Source: Chryseobacterium soli (GTDB taxonomy: Bacteria > Bacteroidota > Bacteroidia > Flavobacteriales > Weeksellaceae). Taken from it: a DNA stretch of 64,000 nt. The stretch lies in the NCBI RefSeq assembly GCF_000737705.1, contig NZ_JPRH01000003.1, forward strand, positions 434,001 through 498,000. Reading direction: 5' to 3'. Positions 63,203-64,000 of this stretch are shown piece by piece. The stretch's first letter is position 1. Every line of letters starts with the position of its first letter. Below the pieces are notes generated by a model. It was not told where the DNA came from, did not search any database, and saw only the letters and a list, made by a program, of their open reading frames with translations. The translations under genes were made by a program, and so were the position numbers.

Positions 63203-64000
63203 ATGATTTACACTGAAGATTTTTTCTCTCCGGGAAGCAGCTATCCAACAGATGATGTAGTGGTATTAGTAGACAGTTTCTCAAACGAAAATGTTAATTT
63301 TAAAAAGACATCAGTTTGGGAGGATGGATCACCAATAACTGATGCTAATTTAGATCAGGTTATCTACAGAAAAAAAGGCGCTTTCTTCTACCAGAGAGTA
63401 ATGGAAAACTCTAAAGTATTGAATGCGAAAGTTTTTAATCCTTTCTGCAACGGTATTAACGATGATAGTCCTGCGATCTCTAAAATGATGACCATATCAT
63501 CTATGGGATATACTATTGATGGTAATGGCCTGACTTATCATTTACTCAGCAAAATTATTCAGGAAGTTGATTATTTTAATTTTATCAACTTTAATTTTCG
63601 GCTAAACGATAATTATGAGTCAGATTGTGGATGGAAACTTAATGTCAAGAAAAATATAGTATTTGAAAATATTTTTCTTGATGGGGGAAGAGGTACTTAC
63701 AAAAATCAAAACGGAAATATTGAAAAATGGATCCAATGGGCAGGAGATGCTTCTGTACCATCAATCATACCAAGTTTAGATGATGTCTTTTTATTCATAC
63801 AAGGTGATAGAGCATCAAATGCCAGTATAAAAAATTTAAGAGCTGTCAATATTCACGCTATGTCAGCCGTTACTTTTAATTCTCATGGGAATGTTACTAT
63901 TGAGGATAGCCATTTTGAAAATATTTCAATGAAACCTTTTCATGTGTATCACTCGTTTGATAATGGTAAAAATCAGTCTGGTAAAACGTCTATTAAAAAT
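63203..64000 (+). CDS. Tail-spike-like beta-helix protein, 3' end outside window
   Basis: At least 266 residues are visible. The N-terminal module (MIYTEDFFSPGSS..., VVVLVDSFSNENVNFKKTSVW, DQVIYRKKGAFFYQR) is homologous to that of the protein at 6006-7226. The beta-helix entry is FNPFCNGINDDSPAISKMM (near residues 80-98), followed by N/F/I-rich coils (YFNFINFNFRLND, IVFENIFLDGG, VTIEDSHFENIS). No signal peptide. The two genes are about 56 kb apart, on opposite strands, with matching promoters and leaders. The role in surface polysaccharide interaction is inference. Confidence 0.75.
   Translation, partial: MIYTEDFFSPGSSYPTDDVVVLVDSFSNENVNFKKTSVWEDGSPITDANLDQVIYRKKGAFFYQRVMENSKVLNAKVFNPFCNGINDDSPAISKMMTISSMGYTIDGNGLTYHLLSKIIQEVDYFNFINFNFRLNDNYESDCGWKLNVKKNIVFENIFLDGGRGTYKNQNGNIEKWIQWAGDASVPSIIPSLDDVFLFIQGDRASNASIKNLRAVNIHAMSAVTFNSHGNVTIEDSHFENISMKPFHVYHSFDNGKNQSGKTSIKN

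Overview
The window looks like the chromosome of a member of Flavobacteriia, most likely Chryseobacterium or a close relative (family Weeksellaceae). The DNA is AT-rich, genes rarely have Shine-Dalgarno sites, and many are preceded by the Bacteroidota -7 promoter element TAnnTTTG. Other lineage marks are a T9SS sorting domain, a BT_3928-type protein beside DUF1599, a DUF1800/DUF1501 pair, and small GG-leader peptides of the kind annotated as bacteriocin-like in Chryseobacterium. Housekeeping genes include rpsO, pnp, dnaG, clpP, tpiA, tsaE, ald, tyrA, sdaA, amt, glk and mgtE. No complete mobile element, rRNA gene or CRISPR array is visible.

Layout. 1-5.7 kb: a partial BtuF-like metal/cobalamin receptor, mgtE, three tandem Cys-rich GG-leader peptides, rpsO and a sugar MFS transporter. 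6-14 kb: a tail-spike-like beta-helix protein, pnp, two lipoproteins, an EreA/ChaN-like protein and an AraC-type regulator. 14-25.4 kb: two predicted nucleotidyltransferases, cobT-cobS-cobC, then an RNA-repair-like locus. That locus has the RNA ligase gene rtcB, a tRNA-shaped RNA whose anticodon loop is replaced by a hairpin, further copies of that hairpin, a 583-residue protein of unknown function, and nearby a WYL regulator. 25-36.6 kb: DUF1501/DUF1800 exported proteins, an outer-membrane barrel behind a sigma-54-like promoter, glk, two YceI proteins, amt, sdaA and tyrA. 36.8-45.2 kb: one long minus-strand run holding two LysM proteins (one with a PAAR-like DUF4280 domain), a GH19-like plus amidase effector, and four lipoproteins that are candidate immunity proteins. 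45-64 kb: a cation:proton antiporter, a LytTR two-component pair, ald, tsaE, dnaG, clpP, a cobalamin riboswitch driving a T9SS-secreted protein, a phytase-like lipoprotein, tpiA, an S9 peptidase, TerB-like, BT_3928 and DUF1599 genes, and a second tail-spike-like gene cut by the window end.

The most unusual part is 21.2-23.2 kb. On the minus strand, in order, lie rtcB, an RNA with perfect tRNA acceptor, D and T arms but a 44-nt hairpin-bearing loop where the anticodon should be, two more complete copies of the same hairpin with compensatory base changes, one half copy, and a conserved-looking large protein gene. RtcB ligases are known partners of tRNA-mimicking Y RNAs in other bacteria, so this may be an analogous, structurally different RNA-based repair or surveillance system. 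Vitamin B12 is a second theme: a BtuF-like receptor, cobT/S/C, and a riboswitch-controlled secreted protein. Interbacterial competition is a third: cystine-knot-like GG-leader peptides and the peptidoglycan-hydrolase effector operon.
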